From NCBI GenBank assembly GCA_002454845.1, contig DKJQ01000169.1, positions 1 to 15,605 of the forward strand: a stretch of DNA of 15,605 nt, given 5' to 3'. The first letter of the stretch is position 1; every line of letters starts with the position of its first letter. The translations under genes were made by a program, and so were the position numbers. Shown one piece after another: positions 1 to 6,843 of the stretch. Source of the DNA: Ignavibacteria bacterium UBA6688. GTDB lineage: Bacteria; Bacteroidota; Ignavibacteria; UBA10030. Below the pieces are notes generated by a model. That model was not told the DNA's origin, made no database searches, and saw only the letters and a program-made list of their open reading frames with translations.

Positions 1-1
1 T

Positions 2-1660
2 CAGAGGTGGCTCTGGGACAGGGTCACGGGGCTCAGCTATCGGAAAAGGACGAATGCCCAGCTTGGGGTCCGGTTCACCCAAGCCATCAGCCCGAACGCC
101 TATTACGAAGTGAAGATCAACTCACTCTTTACGAACAATACTCTCGGGGCAACGCCCGTTCCGGGTTTCCTCCCCGATTCCGTCAATTTTGCCTGGCCCA
201 CGGCCGTTCTTTCCTATCCGAACAACAATTCCCCTGACGGAATCAACTATCAGTTGGGTTATGACCTCTTCAGAAACGAAGAGACGCGGACCATTTCGTT
301 TGACGGATCTTTCACAAGCCAGGTCACGAAATCTCATTTGCTCAATGCCGGTCTTCAGATCAACACCTACCTCATCGAGGCATCGAACAATCTCAGCCTG
401 CGCTCCAACAGGCATATAGAAGAGTACTCGGCACAGCCCCTTGAAGGCGCTTTCTATATTCAGGATAAGATGGAGTTCGAGGGGTTGATAGCGAACGCGG
501 GATTGCGGCTCGACGTCTGGAGTTCCGGTCGCGACTACTTTACAGATCAGTACACGCCGTTCCTGCTTGCAGATTCACTCGGCCGCTTCAACTCCGAAGA
601 CGCCTCGAAGGAAAAAGCTCCGGTCATCGGCCGTCTCCAGCCACGTGTGGGAGTCTCGTTCCCGGTTTCAGAAGCGACGGTATTCCATTTGAACTACGGC
701 TCGTTTATGCAGCGCCCTTCCTTCCAGTACGTCGTTTCCACACGCGTTGCCCAGTTGAACAACAGTCCCATCGTGCTGGGCAATCCCAGGCTGGAACCCG
801 AGGTGACGAACAGTTACGACATCGGTGTGATGCAGGGGCTCGGCGATGGATTCACGCTCGATATCAGCGGGTACTACAAGGATGTGAAGAATCTTCTCCA
901 ACAGGCAAATTTCACCGATGACCGCGCGGGAAATCTGGTCAGTTCTTATTTCAATCTCGACTATGCCGATATCCGCGGGTTCAGGGTATCCCTGACGAAG
1001 CGACGAGGCGAGATCACAGGTTCGGTGAATTATCAATACAGTTATGCCACCGGCAGGAGCGCTACGGCCACAGCTGCGACTCCGGCATTTTACCGGGATA
1101 CTACGGGCGCTGTGACAACGGACCTGACGAACGTCCCGACGCGGGATATCATTCTTGACTTCGACCGGACACACAACCTGATTCTCCGGGTCGGCTACGA
1201 GACGGGGCAGGAGGCGGGACCCGAACTGCTTGGTTTCCGTCCCCTTGCCCATGTTTCCCTCTCCGCCATCTCGACGTTCCGGAGCGGGAGGCCTTATACG
1301 TCTCCCTCCAATATCAAGCTCATCAATGTACATCGCACCCCCGCGGAGTATAACACCGACCTGAGGCTGACCAAGAGGATCCCAAACTTTTTCGGAGTGC
1401 CGGCGACATTCTACGCGGAAGTGTTCAATCTTTTCGACAACAGAATTCTGAACTACGACTACGTGTTCCGAAGGCCGACCCCGACGAATCAGAATCTGCC
1501 GCTTCAATACTATGAGCGGTACCCGATCGATGATCGGGAGAACGGGATCCGCTACTGGTGGGATAAAGGGAGGCAGGGTCCGTTCAGTGTCGACCAGTCG
1601 TTCCTTATCTACAGCAACGACCCGCGGTCGTACAGTTTCGGATTGGTGATCGAGTTTTGA
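2..1660 (+). CDS. TonB-dependent receptor, C-terminal part (5'-truncated by window edge)
   Basis: The reading frame is open from base 2 and ends with TGA at 1658-1660, giving 552 residues of a longer protein; the start, signal peptide and plug domain lie outside the window. The sequence has the style of a TonB-dependent receptor beta-barrel: alternating aromatic/polar strands, a segment reading FHLNYGSFMQRPSFQYV, then GNPRLEPEVTNSYDIGV, which is a familiar conserved stretch of these barrels, and later YAEVFNLFDNRILNYD near the end. The last residue is phenylalanine (GLVIEF), as expected for the signal recognised by the outer-membrane assembly machinery. Such receptors import ligands across the outer membrane using TonB energy. 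The substrate cannot be read from the sequence; the neighbouring surface proteins and the pectin operon suggest an oligosaccharide, but that is inference. An in-frame ATG at 110 is internal to the conserved frame and not the true start. Confidence 0.9.
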   Translation, partial: QRWLWDRVTGLSYRKRTNAQLGVRFTQAISPNAYYEVKINSLFTNNTLGATPVPGFLPDSVNFAWPTAVLSYPNNNSPDGINYQLGYDLFRNEETRTISFDGSFTSQVTKSHLLNAGLQINTYLIEASNNLSLRSNRHIEEYSAQPLEGAFYIQDKMEFEGLIANAGLRLDVWSSGRDYFTDQYTPFLLADSLGRFNSEDASKEKAPVIGRLQPRVGVSFPVSEATVFHLNYGSFMQRPSFQYVVSTRVAQLNNSPIVLGNPRLEPEVTNSYDIGVMQGLGDGFTLDISGYYKDVKNLLQQANFTDDRAGNLVSSYFNLDYADIRGFRVSLTKRRGEITGSVNYQYSYATGRSATATAATPAFYRDTTGAVTTDLTNVPTRDIILDFDRTHNLILRVGYETGQEAGPELLGFRPLAHVSLSAISTFRSGRPYTSPSNIKLINVHRTPAEYNTDLRLTKRIPNFFGVPATFYAEVFNLFDNRILNYDYVFRRPTPTNQNLPLQYYERYPIDDRENGIRYWWDKGRQGPFSVDQSFLIYSNDPRSYSFGLVIEF

Positions 1661-1686
1661 GAGGCTGAAATAAAAATGCCACAAAG

Positions 1687-1727
1687 GCACAGCCGGAGGC
1701 GTACTGATGAAGCCTGCGTAGCAGGCT
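1687..1727 (+). repeat. Repeat unit copy 1: GCCGGAGGCGT core plus variable-stem hairpin
   Basis: The core GCCGGAGGCGT sits at 1692-1702 and is followed after 8 bases by a hairpin AGCCTGC-GTA-GCAGGCT (1711-1727). The same layout, with different stem bases, occurs at 1842-1877 and 15405-15440. Confidence 0.7.
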
Positions 1728-1775
1728 ACTGCTTGGATCCAAGCCAATGCTGAATTGGCGCATATCCCAAGGGTC

Positions 1776-1791
1776 GCACGCTATCGCGTGC
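1776..1791. repeat. Hairpin GCACGC-TATC-GCGTGC
   Basis: This is a perfect 6-bp stem with a 4-base loop. Read on the - strand the loop is GATA, the same as in the hairpin at 1860-1877, so this may be an inverted relative of the repeat hairpins. No GCCGGAGGCGT core accompanies it on either strand. Confidence 0.55.
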
Positions 1792-1810
1792 TAGAACCTA
1801 TCTCAAAAAC
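1792..1810 (+). repeat. Copy of the 19-base terminal repeat found at the right end of the window
   Basis: TAGAACCTATCTCAAAAAC matches the left terminal repeat at 15365-15383 at 17 of 19 positions, in the same orientation. A poor candidate partner (GTTTTTCAACC...) starts at 1938 and matches the inverted right terminus at about 12 of 19 positions. If real, a degraded element of about 165 bases spans 1792-1956. Confidence 0.5.
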
Positions 1811-1816
1811 AATTCA

Positions 1817-1926
1817 GCCACAAAAAGTCACAAAATGCACAGCCGGAGGCGTGCGACATCGGTTGCGATAGCAACCGTCAAAATCAAACACCAAAACATT
1901 TTGCGCCTTCTGCGCCTTTTTGTGGC
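1817..1926. repeat. 110-base element bounded by perfect 11-base inverted repeats
   Basis: GCCACAAAAAG at 1817-1827 is the exact reverse complement of CTTTTTGTGGC at 1916-1926. Inside lies the second GCCGGAGGCGT core (1842-1852), followed after 7 bases by the hairpin CGGTTGC-GATA-GCAACCG (1860-1877), and a short direct repeat GCGCC near 1903-1916. The layout suits a small palindromic intergenic element. The ends resemble a GCCACAAAG...CTTTGTGGC type repeat I recall from other genomes. Confidence 0.65.
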
Positions 1927-1968
1927 AATGAATGAGGGTTTTTCAACCAGCGGTTACGCAAGCAAGTT

Positions 1969-4206
1969 ATGAACACACGACAGAGAAGAACGTATTGGAT
2001 AGGGATGGGAGCGATCCTGCTGATCGGTTCCATATCCCCTCTGTTCCCGCAACAGCGGGACTGGCGCGTTCATACCCGCGGCTTGCTACACCAGACTGTC
2101 TACAATACGGGGGAATTGGGGAGAGCGTACAACGCAGGGGGGACGGTTCAGCAGGGTATTCCCTCCATGGAATGGCCGCCAAGATCATCGCTGATCCTCG
2201 ACCGGACGAATTATCCCGGACAGCATAATTCCTTTGGCAGCGGCATCTGGATTGCCGGCACACGCCCCGTGATCGGGAGGCGCTCCGCCTTCTGCGGCGC
2301 GGTCTCCGACGCAAGCGGGAACCCTGTCTCCGTCGCAGGGGTCTACAGCAACCCGGTCTTCCTGGAGCGGACCGAAAACTATCCCGTACTGGCCAATGGA
2401 AATTTGAATCCGGCTTTCAACCCGGACGAGGCCGAAGAGATCATCGTGTCCCGGTGGTCAACGCCTGTCGGTGTCACAGTCACCCGCACCAGCCGCGCCT
2501 GGAGTTACCCCGGTTACGATAGTTTCATTATTTATGAATACGAATTCCAGAACGCGACCACCGATACGATCACAGACTTCTACCTTACATTCGCCAACAC
2601 CTTCGCTCCCTCTATGTTCGGGTACCAGAGGAACCATAGCCAATGGTCGGAAGGGGCGTACCGGGGACAACCACCTGCGGGCCTTGGAGATCACTTTGCG
2701 CGCTTTGATCTGAAACGCTGGATGACGTATAACCATGAGCGTGAGGGATTACCCGATCCGGACCTCTTTGATGTGTGGTCGACTCCCGGAAATCGCGGTG
2801 GGTTGAATTCCCCGCAGGCCGCAGGTCTGATGGTGCTGCACTACAATTACGACAACCTCAGCCGAAGAAACCAAACTCGGCAAGTCTGGATTCAGGCGTC
2901 GGACAGCGCAGGGATGTGGGATCAAAACGACAAAGCAAAACAGCCTTTCTCGCTTCGTTACGAGAATGGGAACCTCCCCGCCGAGGCGAAAACCGTGTCC
3001 TGGATGGACCCTGCCCTGCGGCGGAAGACCGGAATTTTTCAAGGGGTGACGGACTCAACCCGATTCAACACGCAGTATGAACCTCAATATTGGCCCTACT
3101 GGAAGGGACGGACGAAGGGGTCGACCAATCTCTCGTGGTGGCAGCCGGTGTTCCGCGGGCTGGGTTTCTATCCCTACATCATCCCTCCCGGAGAGACCAT
3201 CAGGTTCTCCGCAGCCGAGGTTGTGGGGTACGGGCCGGGGACCGCGGGGGATAGGATCTACAAGGATCTCGGCGGAAATGTCCGGGCGGGGGTCGATGCC
3301 GGTGTCTATTTCAATCCGATACCCAGCTGGTTTGATACGCTCCAATACGATTTCCTTGGATCGAAATCGTACATCGGAAGCCGGTACCTGCAGAACCACC
3401 CGCTTCCATGGTATGTCACTCCGGGTGTCGTATCGATCCGTGACGTTGCCGACCGGGCCATTGAGCTGTATAGCGGCGGGTCGTTGATCAAACATGACAC
3501 GCTGCAGTATGAGCCGATCAATGCACCGCCAAGCGGGAGATACAATACCATCCCGATACCCATCCCGGCGCCGGTGATCCGCGTTGAGAACACTCGTGCT
3601 GCGGCAAACAGAGTTATCTGGGGACCGCAGGTAGAATCATTTAACACTCCGCGTCTCCGGGCTTCGTTCAAACAATACGAAGTATTGCGCGCACCGCATC
3701 CGCTGGGACCATGGACAGTCATCGACAGCGTGGCGAGACGGGACGCACGCTACTTCCACGATTCCGTCTATGTCGTCATCGATCCGGAAAGCAACCTGGG
3801 TGAATTCGTTTCCTACGCTGTCGTTTCGGTCGATTCGCTCGGCGGAAGAAGCGGCATGACCAATATCACCCGCCATGAAACACAGGCTCCCTCGGTCCAG
3901 ACTCTCGGCAAGGTGTACGTCGTGCCGAACCCGCTTATCGTGAGCAGCGGCTTGAGCGGATCGGATCCGGCAGGGGAGATCACAGACCGGGTGCAGTTCA
4001 TGGGATTGCCGCAACGATGTACCATCAGGGTCTTCTCCTACGCCGGCCAGTTGATCAATACGATTGAGCATAACCGGGATACATTTGGCAACCCCTGGTA
4101 CCAGATTACGCGCAACAACCAGGTGCTCGCTTCAGGGGTCTATTTCTTCGTCGTGGAAGATGCAAGCGGTGCGAGATCACAAGGGAAATTTGTCGTCATC
4201 CATTAG
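1969..4206 (+). CDS. Secreted surface protein with T9SS-like C-terminal sorting domain
   Basis: This 745-residue protein begins with a basic stretch and a hydrophobic core (MNTRQRRTYWIGMGAILLIG) ending near residue 29, consistent with Sec export. The body is rich in Trp, Tyr, Asn and Gly and shows no enzyme motif I recognise. Around residues 535-635 the sequence has an Fn3-like character. From about residue 650 (VYVVPNPL) to the C-terminus (KFVVIH) there is a beta-rich tail with a GVYFFVVED strand, the pattern of a T9SS type A sorting domain, so the mature protein is probably delivered to the cell surface. It follows a TonB-dependent receptor and lies 10 bases before a PorV/PorQ-family gene, which supports a surface role linked to that barrel. 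I infer a receptor-partner or substrate-binding role, perhaps replacing SusD, but the sequence alone does not show it. The start at 1969 is the first ATG before the signal peptide; no clear Shine-Dalgarno sequence precedes it. Confidence 0.85.
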   Translation: MNTRQRRTYWIGMGAILLIGSISPLFPQQRDWRVHTRGLLHQTVYNTGELGRAYNAGGTVQQGIPSMEWPPRSSLILDRTNYPGQHNSFGSGIWIAGTRPVIGRRSAFCGAVSDASGNPVSVAGVYSNPVFLERTENYPVLANGNLNPAFNPDEAEEIIVSRWSTPVGVTVTRTSRAWSYPGYDSFIIYEYEFQNATTDTITDFYLTFANTFAPSMFGYQRNHSQWSEGAYRGQPPAGLGDHFARFDLKRWMTYNHEREGLPDPDLFDVWSTPGNRGGLNSPQAAGLMVLHYNYDNLSRRNQTRQVWIQASDSAGMWDQNDKAKQPFSLRYENGNLPAEAKTVSWMDPALRRKTGIFQGVTDSTRFNTQYEPQYWPYWKGRTKGSTNLSWWQPVFRGLGFYPYIIPPGETIRFSAAEVVGYGPGTAGDRIYKDLGGNVRAGVDAGVYFNPIPSWFDTLQYDFLGSKSYIGSRYLQNHPLPWYVTPGVVSIRDVADRAIELYSGGSLIKHDTLQYEPINAPPSGRYNTIPIPIPAPVIRVENTRAAANRVIWGPQVESFNTPRLRASFKQYEVLRAPHPLGPWTVIDSVARRDARYFHDSVYVVIDPESNLGEFVSYAVVSVDSLGGRSGMTNITRHETQAPSVQTLGKVYVVPNPLIVSSGLSGSDPAGEITDRVQFMGLPQRCTIRVFSYAGQLINTIEHNRDTFGNPWYQITRNNQVLASGVYFFVVEDASGARSQGKFVVIH

Positions 4207-4216
4207 AACCAGGGCC

Positions 4217-5260
4217 ATGAGGATAACCGGCATCAGTTGGAAATCGTTTGTTGCGGCCGCTGCGGCCTGCCTCTTGCTGCATTCCGCGGTTCTTGCCCAG
4301 AAGGTGGGAAGCACTTCCATGCAGTTCTTGAAGGTGATGCCCTCCGCACGCGCAACGGCCCTTGGGGAAGCGTACAGTGTGTGGGCGTCGGGCGCAGAGG
4401 CTCTGTTCTGGAATCCGGGCGGACTTGCGACCGTGAAGAACCATGAATTCTCCGTGACGTACATCGATTGGATTTTTGATACGCACCAGGGAGCGCTGTC
4501 GTATGCGCTTTCGCTCGATGACCTTGGTGCCGTCGGCATCCAGGTCCAATACGTGGACTTCGGTGTTTTCGAGGAGACAACGAATGCCCGTCCGTACATC
4601 AGTGATCCCGACAATCCAGGATTGACCGGAAGGACGTTCCGTCCCTTCAGTTTCCTGGTTGGAGCGACGTATGCGCGCAATCTCACTGAACGGTTCTCAG
4701 TCGGTCTCGGCGTGAAATATGCCCGTGAATCCCTCTTCACAGGCCAATCCGTTTCCGCCATAGTGAGCCAGGGGGTCATTCAGGATGTCAAGACCTGGGC
4801 GGACGGCGTGCTGTTCGATTTCGGCATTCGATACAACACCGGTTTCCGATCGATCCATATCGCCTCCTCGGTCCAGAATTTCGGAGCCGATGTGACCTAC
4901 GCCAACGAGTCCAATCCCGTTCCGCTCCTGTTCCGGTTCGGAATCGCCGCTGATCTGATCGGGGGGAATGCACTCCTGTTTCAGACTGAAGGAGAGAACC
5001 GGTTGCGGATGGCCTTCGATCTGTTTCATCCCAACGACTATTCTCAGCAAGGTCACCTCGGAGTAGAGTACGAGTTTGCCTCTTCCTTCGCTCTGCGGGG
5101 AGGGTATAAGTTCAATTACGATTATGAAGGACTCACGTTCGGCGGTGGGATCAGGCAAGTGATAGGCGGTGTGCCTCTGTCGGTGGACTACAGCTACGGC
5201 TCCATGGGAACTTATCTGGGTAAGGTTCAGCGCATCTCTGTGGGAGCGACGTTGCCATGA
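4217..5260 (+). CDS. PorV/PorQ-family outer-membrane beta-barrel protein
   Basis: This 347-residue protein has a clear signal peptide (cleavage probably after VLA, residue 27). It is followed by the hallmark start of the PorV/PorQ (UPF0164) family: FLKVMPSARATALGEAY, then EALFWNPGGLA around residues 61-71. The remainder is a series of amphipathic strands as in a FadL-like barrel. PorV proteins act in type IX secretion, carrying cargo released from the translocon to the surface attachment step; PorQ is a related member. I chose the ATG at 4217 because it directly precedes the signal peptide; the frame is open further upstream, but that would put the signal peptide inside the protein and overlap the preceding gene. 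The gene lies 10 bases after one T9SS-tailed surface protein, so it may be a dedicated partner rather than the general PorV. It overlaps the next gene by 4 bases (ATGA). Confidence 0.85.
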   Translation: MRITGISWKSFVAAAAACLLLHSAVLAQKVGSTSMQFLKVMPSARATALGEAYSVWASGAEALFWNPGGLATVKNHEFSVTYIDWIFDTHQGALSYALSLDDLGAVGIQVQYVDFGVFEETTNARPYISDPDNPGLTGRTFRPFSFLVGATYARNLTERFSVGLGVKYARESLFTGQSVSAIVSQGVIQDVKTWADGVLFDFGIRYNTGFRSIHIASSVQNFGADVTYANESNPVPLLFRFGIAADLIGGNALLFQTEGENRLRMAFDLFHPNDYSQQGHLGVEYEFASSFALRGGYKFNYDYEGLTFGGGIRQVIGGVPLSVDYSYGSMGTYLGKVQRISVGATLP

Positions 5261-6729
5261 GGTGGAGACGACATATCGGGTTGTTTTTCGGACTTCTTGT
5301 CGCAGCAGGACCGCTCTTCGCCCAGGGATACAATGGACCGTTGACGATCCAGGGGCTTGACCGGAACACCCTTCACTCCGCAGCAGGGAGGGGGATGGGA
5401 GGAATCACGATCGGTCATCGCAACGAAATCGGACTCATGTTCCACAATCCGGCGACACTCGGATCTCTGACCACTACGAAGATCACTCTTGGAGGCATCC
5501 AACAATCCGAAGATGCAGAGCAGGTCCAACAGTACGCGCCGGTACGATATTACTCGAATTTTAGCCTCCTCATGGAAGGCCTCACCCATCTTATTCCCGA
5601 CCCGGATCCCTTGCTCGGAGGAAGCAGCTCTGCGGACACGGTGCAAAGGCCTTTTGATAACATCGGCCCGAACTGGTCGCGATCGAAGAACCACGATATC
5701 CCCCTCCAGGGATTCTTCGCCATGCCCTTCACGGTTGGTGGAGTGAAACTTGCGGTCGGTCTTGGGGCTGCGGAATACGCGGATCTCAACCACTTCTATC
5801 AAAACAATAATACACTTTCTCCTCCGGTCTTCCTCCAGCGTCCGCTGCCGACGTTCCGTCCCACCAATGATGCACCTGTTGCTGTGGATTGGTCGCAGTA
5901 TATTCGTTCCCGTGAAGGTTCGCTGCGCGGGTACGGGGTTGCATTGTCGGGGAGTATGGCGAAAGGGGATCTTTCTTTCGGCATCAGCGGGATGATGATA
6001 CGGGGAACCTCGGACGATGTCGAGCAACTTCTCGGAAGAGGGAGGATGACGTTCTTCTCCAACTCCTTCAGGCTGGATTCCGTTTATCGCCATATCAGGA
6101 ACATTGGGACGTCGGAGTACAGCGGTCAGGAGATCACACTTGGAGGAATCTATCGCGGTCGGCACCTTAGTATCGGATTCTCAGCCAAACTGCCCACGAC
6201 GATTACAAGAACGTTCACCACGGTTGTTGAAGCTGACACGACGGGAATCATTTCGACTTCGACGATGAGCGGGGAGGATCAGATTCAGCTACCGTGGCGC
6301 GGTACCGTTGCCCTTTCCCTGACGCCGAGGGAGAATGTGATGCTGGGATTTGAATATGAGATCAGGTCGTATGCTTTGGCCGTGTATACTTCCCCCGGAG
6401 GCTCCGAAGCATCCCCGTGGCTTTCCTCATCGGTGTTCCACATCGGTGCGGAGTATACTCCCGAACCGTGGCTGGCATTGCGCATGGGTATTCGTGGGCA
6501 GGCGGAGGTCTTTGAGCCGGAAGGGAATCCGATTGCCGGAGAGCCGGTGACCTTCTCAGTCTATTCGGCCGGGTTTGGCTTGTTCCACGCAGGCCTGCAA
6601 TTCAATGTTACGTATGAGTATTCGCAGATGAAGTACCAGGACATCTGGGGGAGTGCTGTCAGTATGAACAGCGTGAAGAGGAACACCGTTGTCGCCGATC
6701 TTTCGTACGAACTTCCATGGATGCCATGA
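5257..6729 (+). CDS. Predicted outer-membrane beta-barrel protein (FadL/OmpP1-like, unassigned)
   Basis: This 490-residue protein has a signal peptide ending LFAQ near residue 23. The early region GRGMGGITIGHRNEIGLMFHNPATLGSL echoes the 'glycine-rich, then FxNPA' start of FadL and PorV-type barrels. The rest is strand-rich with many aromatic residues, including long loops. I recognise no specific family. Its start overlaps the stop of the PorV/PorQ-family gene (ATGA at 5257-5260), so the two are almost certainly translated together and probably work together at the outer membrane. The protein could be a second barrel of a transport or secretion complex, or a long-chain hydrophobe channel; the context favours a partner of the receptor module. 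Its C-terminus (LSYELPWMP) does not end in an aromatic residue, unlike many barrels, which is mildly unusual. Confidence 0.75.
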   Translation: MRWRRHIGLFFGLLVAAGPLFAQGYNGPLTIQGLDRNTLHSAAGRGMGGITIGHRNEIGLMFHNPATLGSLTTTKITLGGIQQSEDAEQVQQYAPVRYYSNFSLLMEGLTHLIPDPDPLLGGSSSADTVQRPFDNIGPNWSRSKNHDIPLQGFFAMPFTVGGVKLAVGLGAAEYADLNHFYQNNNTLSPPVFLQRPLPTFRPTNDAPVAVDWSQYIRSREGSLRGYGVALSGSMAKGDLSFGISGMMIRGTSDDVEQLLGRGRMTFFSNSFRLDSVYRHIRNIGTSEYSGQEITLGGIYRGRHLSIGFSAKLPTTITRTFTTVVEADTTGIISTSTMSGEDQIQLPWRGTVALSLTPRENVMLGFEYEIRSYALAVYTSPGGSEASPWLSSSVFHIGAEYTPEPWLALRMGIRGQAEVFEPEGNPIAGEPVTFSVYSAGFGLFHAGLQFNVTYEYSQMKYQDIWGSAVSMNSVKRNTVVADLSYELPWMP

Positions 6730-6737
6730 GGAGGGCG

Positions 6738-6758
6738 AATCTTCAAGGATTTTTTTTT
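6738..6758 (+). terminator. Weak possible terminator after the outer-membrane module
   Basis: A short stem (AATCT 6738-6742 with GGATT 6747-6751, including one G-U pair) runs into nine T residues (6750-6758), just 9 bases after the preceding stop codon. The stem is weak, so this is only a candidate for the end of the 1969-6729 transcript. Confidence 0.3.
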
Positions 6759-6830
6759 CATTAATCAATCGAGGTGTGGGTGGAAATGTGCGCTCAGCCT
6801 TGGAAATCTGATTTCTTTCAATCACTTATC

Positions 6831-6838
6831 TAAGGAGG
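6831..6838 (+). promoter_or_regulatory. Strong ribosome-binding site for the 6844 gene
   Basis: TAAGGAGG lies 5 bases before the ATG at 6844. It is the strongest Shine-Dalgarno sequence in the window; most other genes here depend on weak sites or on overlap with the preceding stop. This suggests high translation of the surface protein that follows. Confidence 0.75.
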
Positions 6839-6843
6839 ATGTC

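Larger units (their letters stand above)
1661..1968. repeat. Palindrome-rich intergenic repeat cluster
   Basis: This 308-base gap contains no convincing gene. It holds two copies of GCACAGCCGGAGGCGT (1687-1702 and 1837-1852), each preceded by a GCCACAAA/GTCACAAAA stretch. Several hairpins follow: stem 1711-1717/1721-1727, the 14-base perfect palindrome GCTTGGATCCAAGC at 1731-1744, stem 1743-1748/1754-1759, stem 1776-1781/1786-1791, and stem 1860-1866/1871-1877. A perfect 11-base inverted repeat bounds 1817-1926. The pattern resembles intergenic repeat families seen in many environmental bacterial genomes; that comparison is from memory. I see no clear promoter, and no good ribosome-binding site just ahead of the ATG at 1969. 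Confidence 0.75.

Noticed and set aside
1654..1672. Right-hand terminus of a mobile element (GTTTTGAGAGGC) at the receptor stop codon
   Set aside because: It resembles GTTTTTGAGACCGC only over about nine bases and overlaps the coding end, where the sequence is set by the C-terminal barrel strand.
668..1747. Long open frame (359 residues) on the - strand
   Set aside because: It lies opposite the TonB-dependent receptor and its translation is rich in Arg, Pro and Val without domain character; it is a shadow of the real gene.
1661..1968. CRISPR array in the repeat-rich gap
   Set aside because: There are only two short direct repeats 150 bases apart, with hairpins and inverted ends between them; no regular repeat-spacer pattern and no cas genes.
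1969..4206. SusD-like substrate-binding lipoprotein
   Set aside because: There is no lipobox cysteine after the signal peptide, no SusD sequence features, and it carries a T9SS-like tail instead.
5227..6165. 312-residue open frame on the - strand
   Set aside because: It is opposite the outer-membrane barrel gene, and the barrel frame has a signal peptide and strand pattern while this one has none.
6730..6843. Promoter for the 6844 gene
   Set aside because: The gap is AT-rich with a T run, but neither a sigma70-like pair nor a Bacteroidota TTTG/TANNTTTG pair could be placed with confidence.
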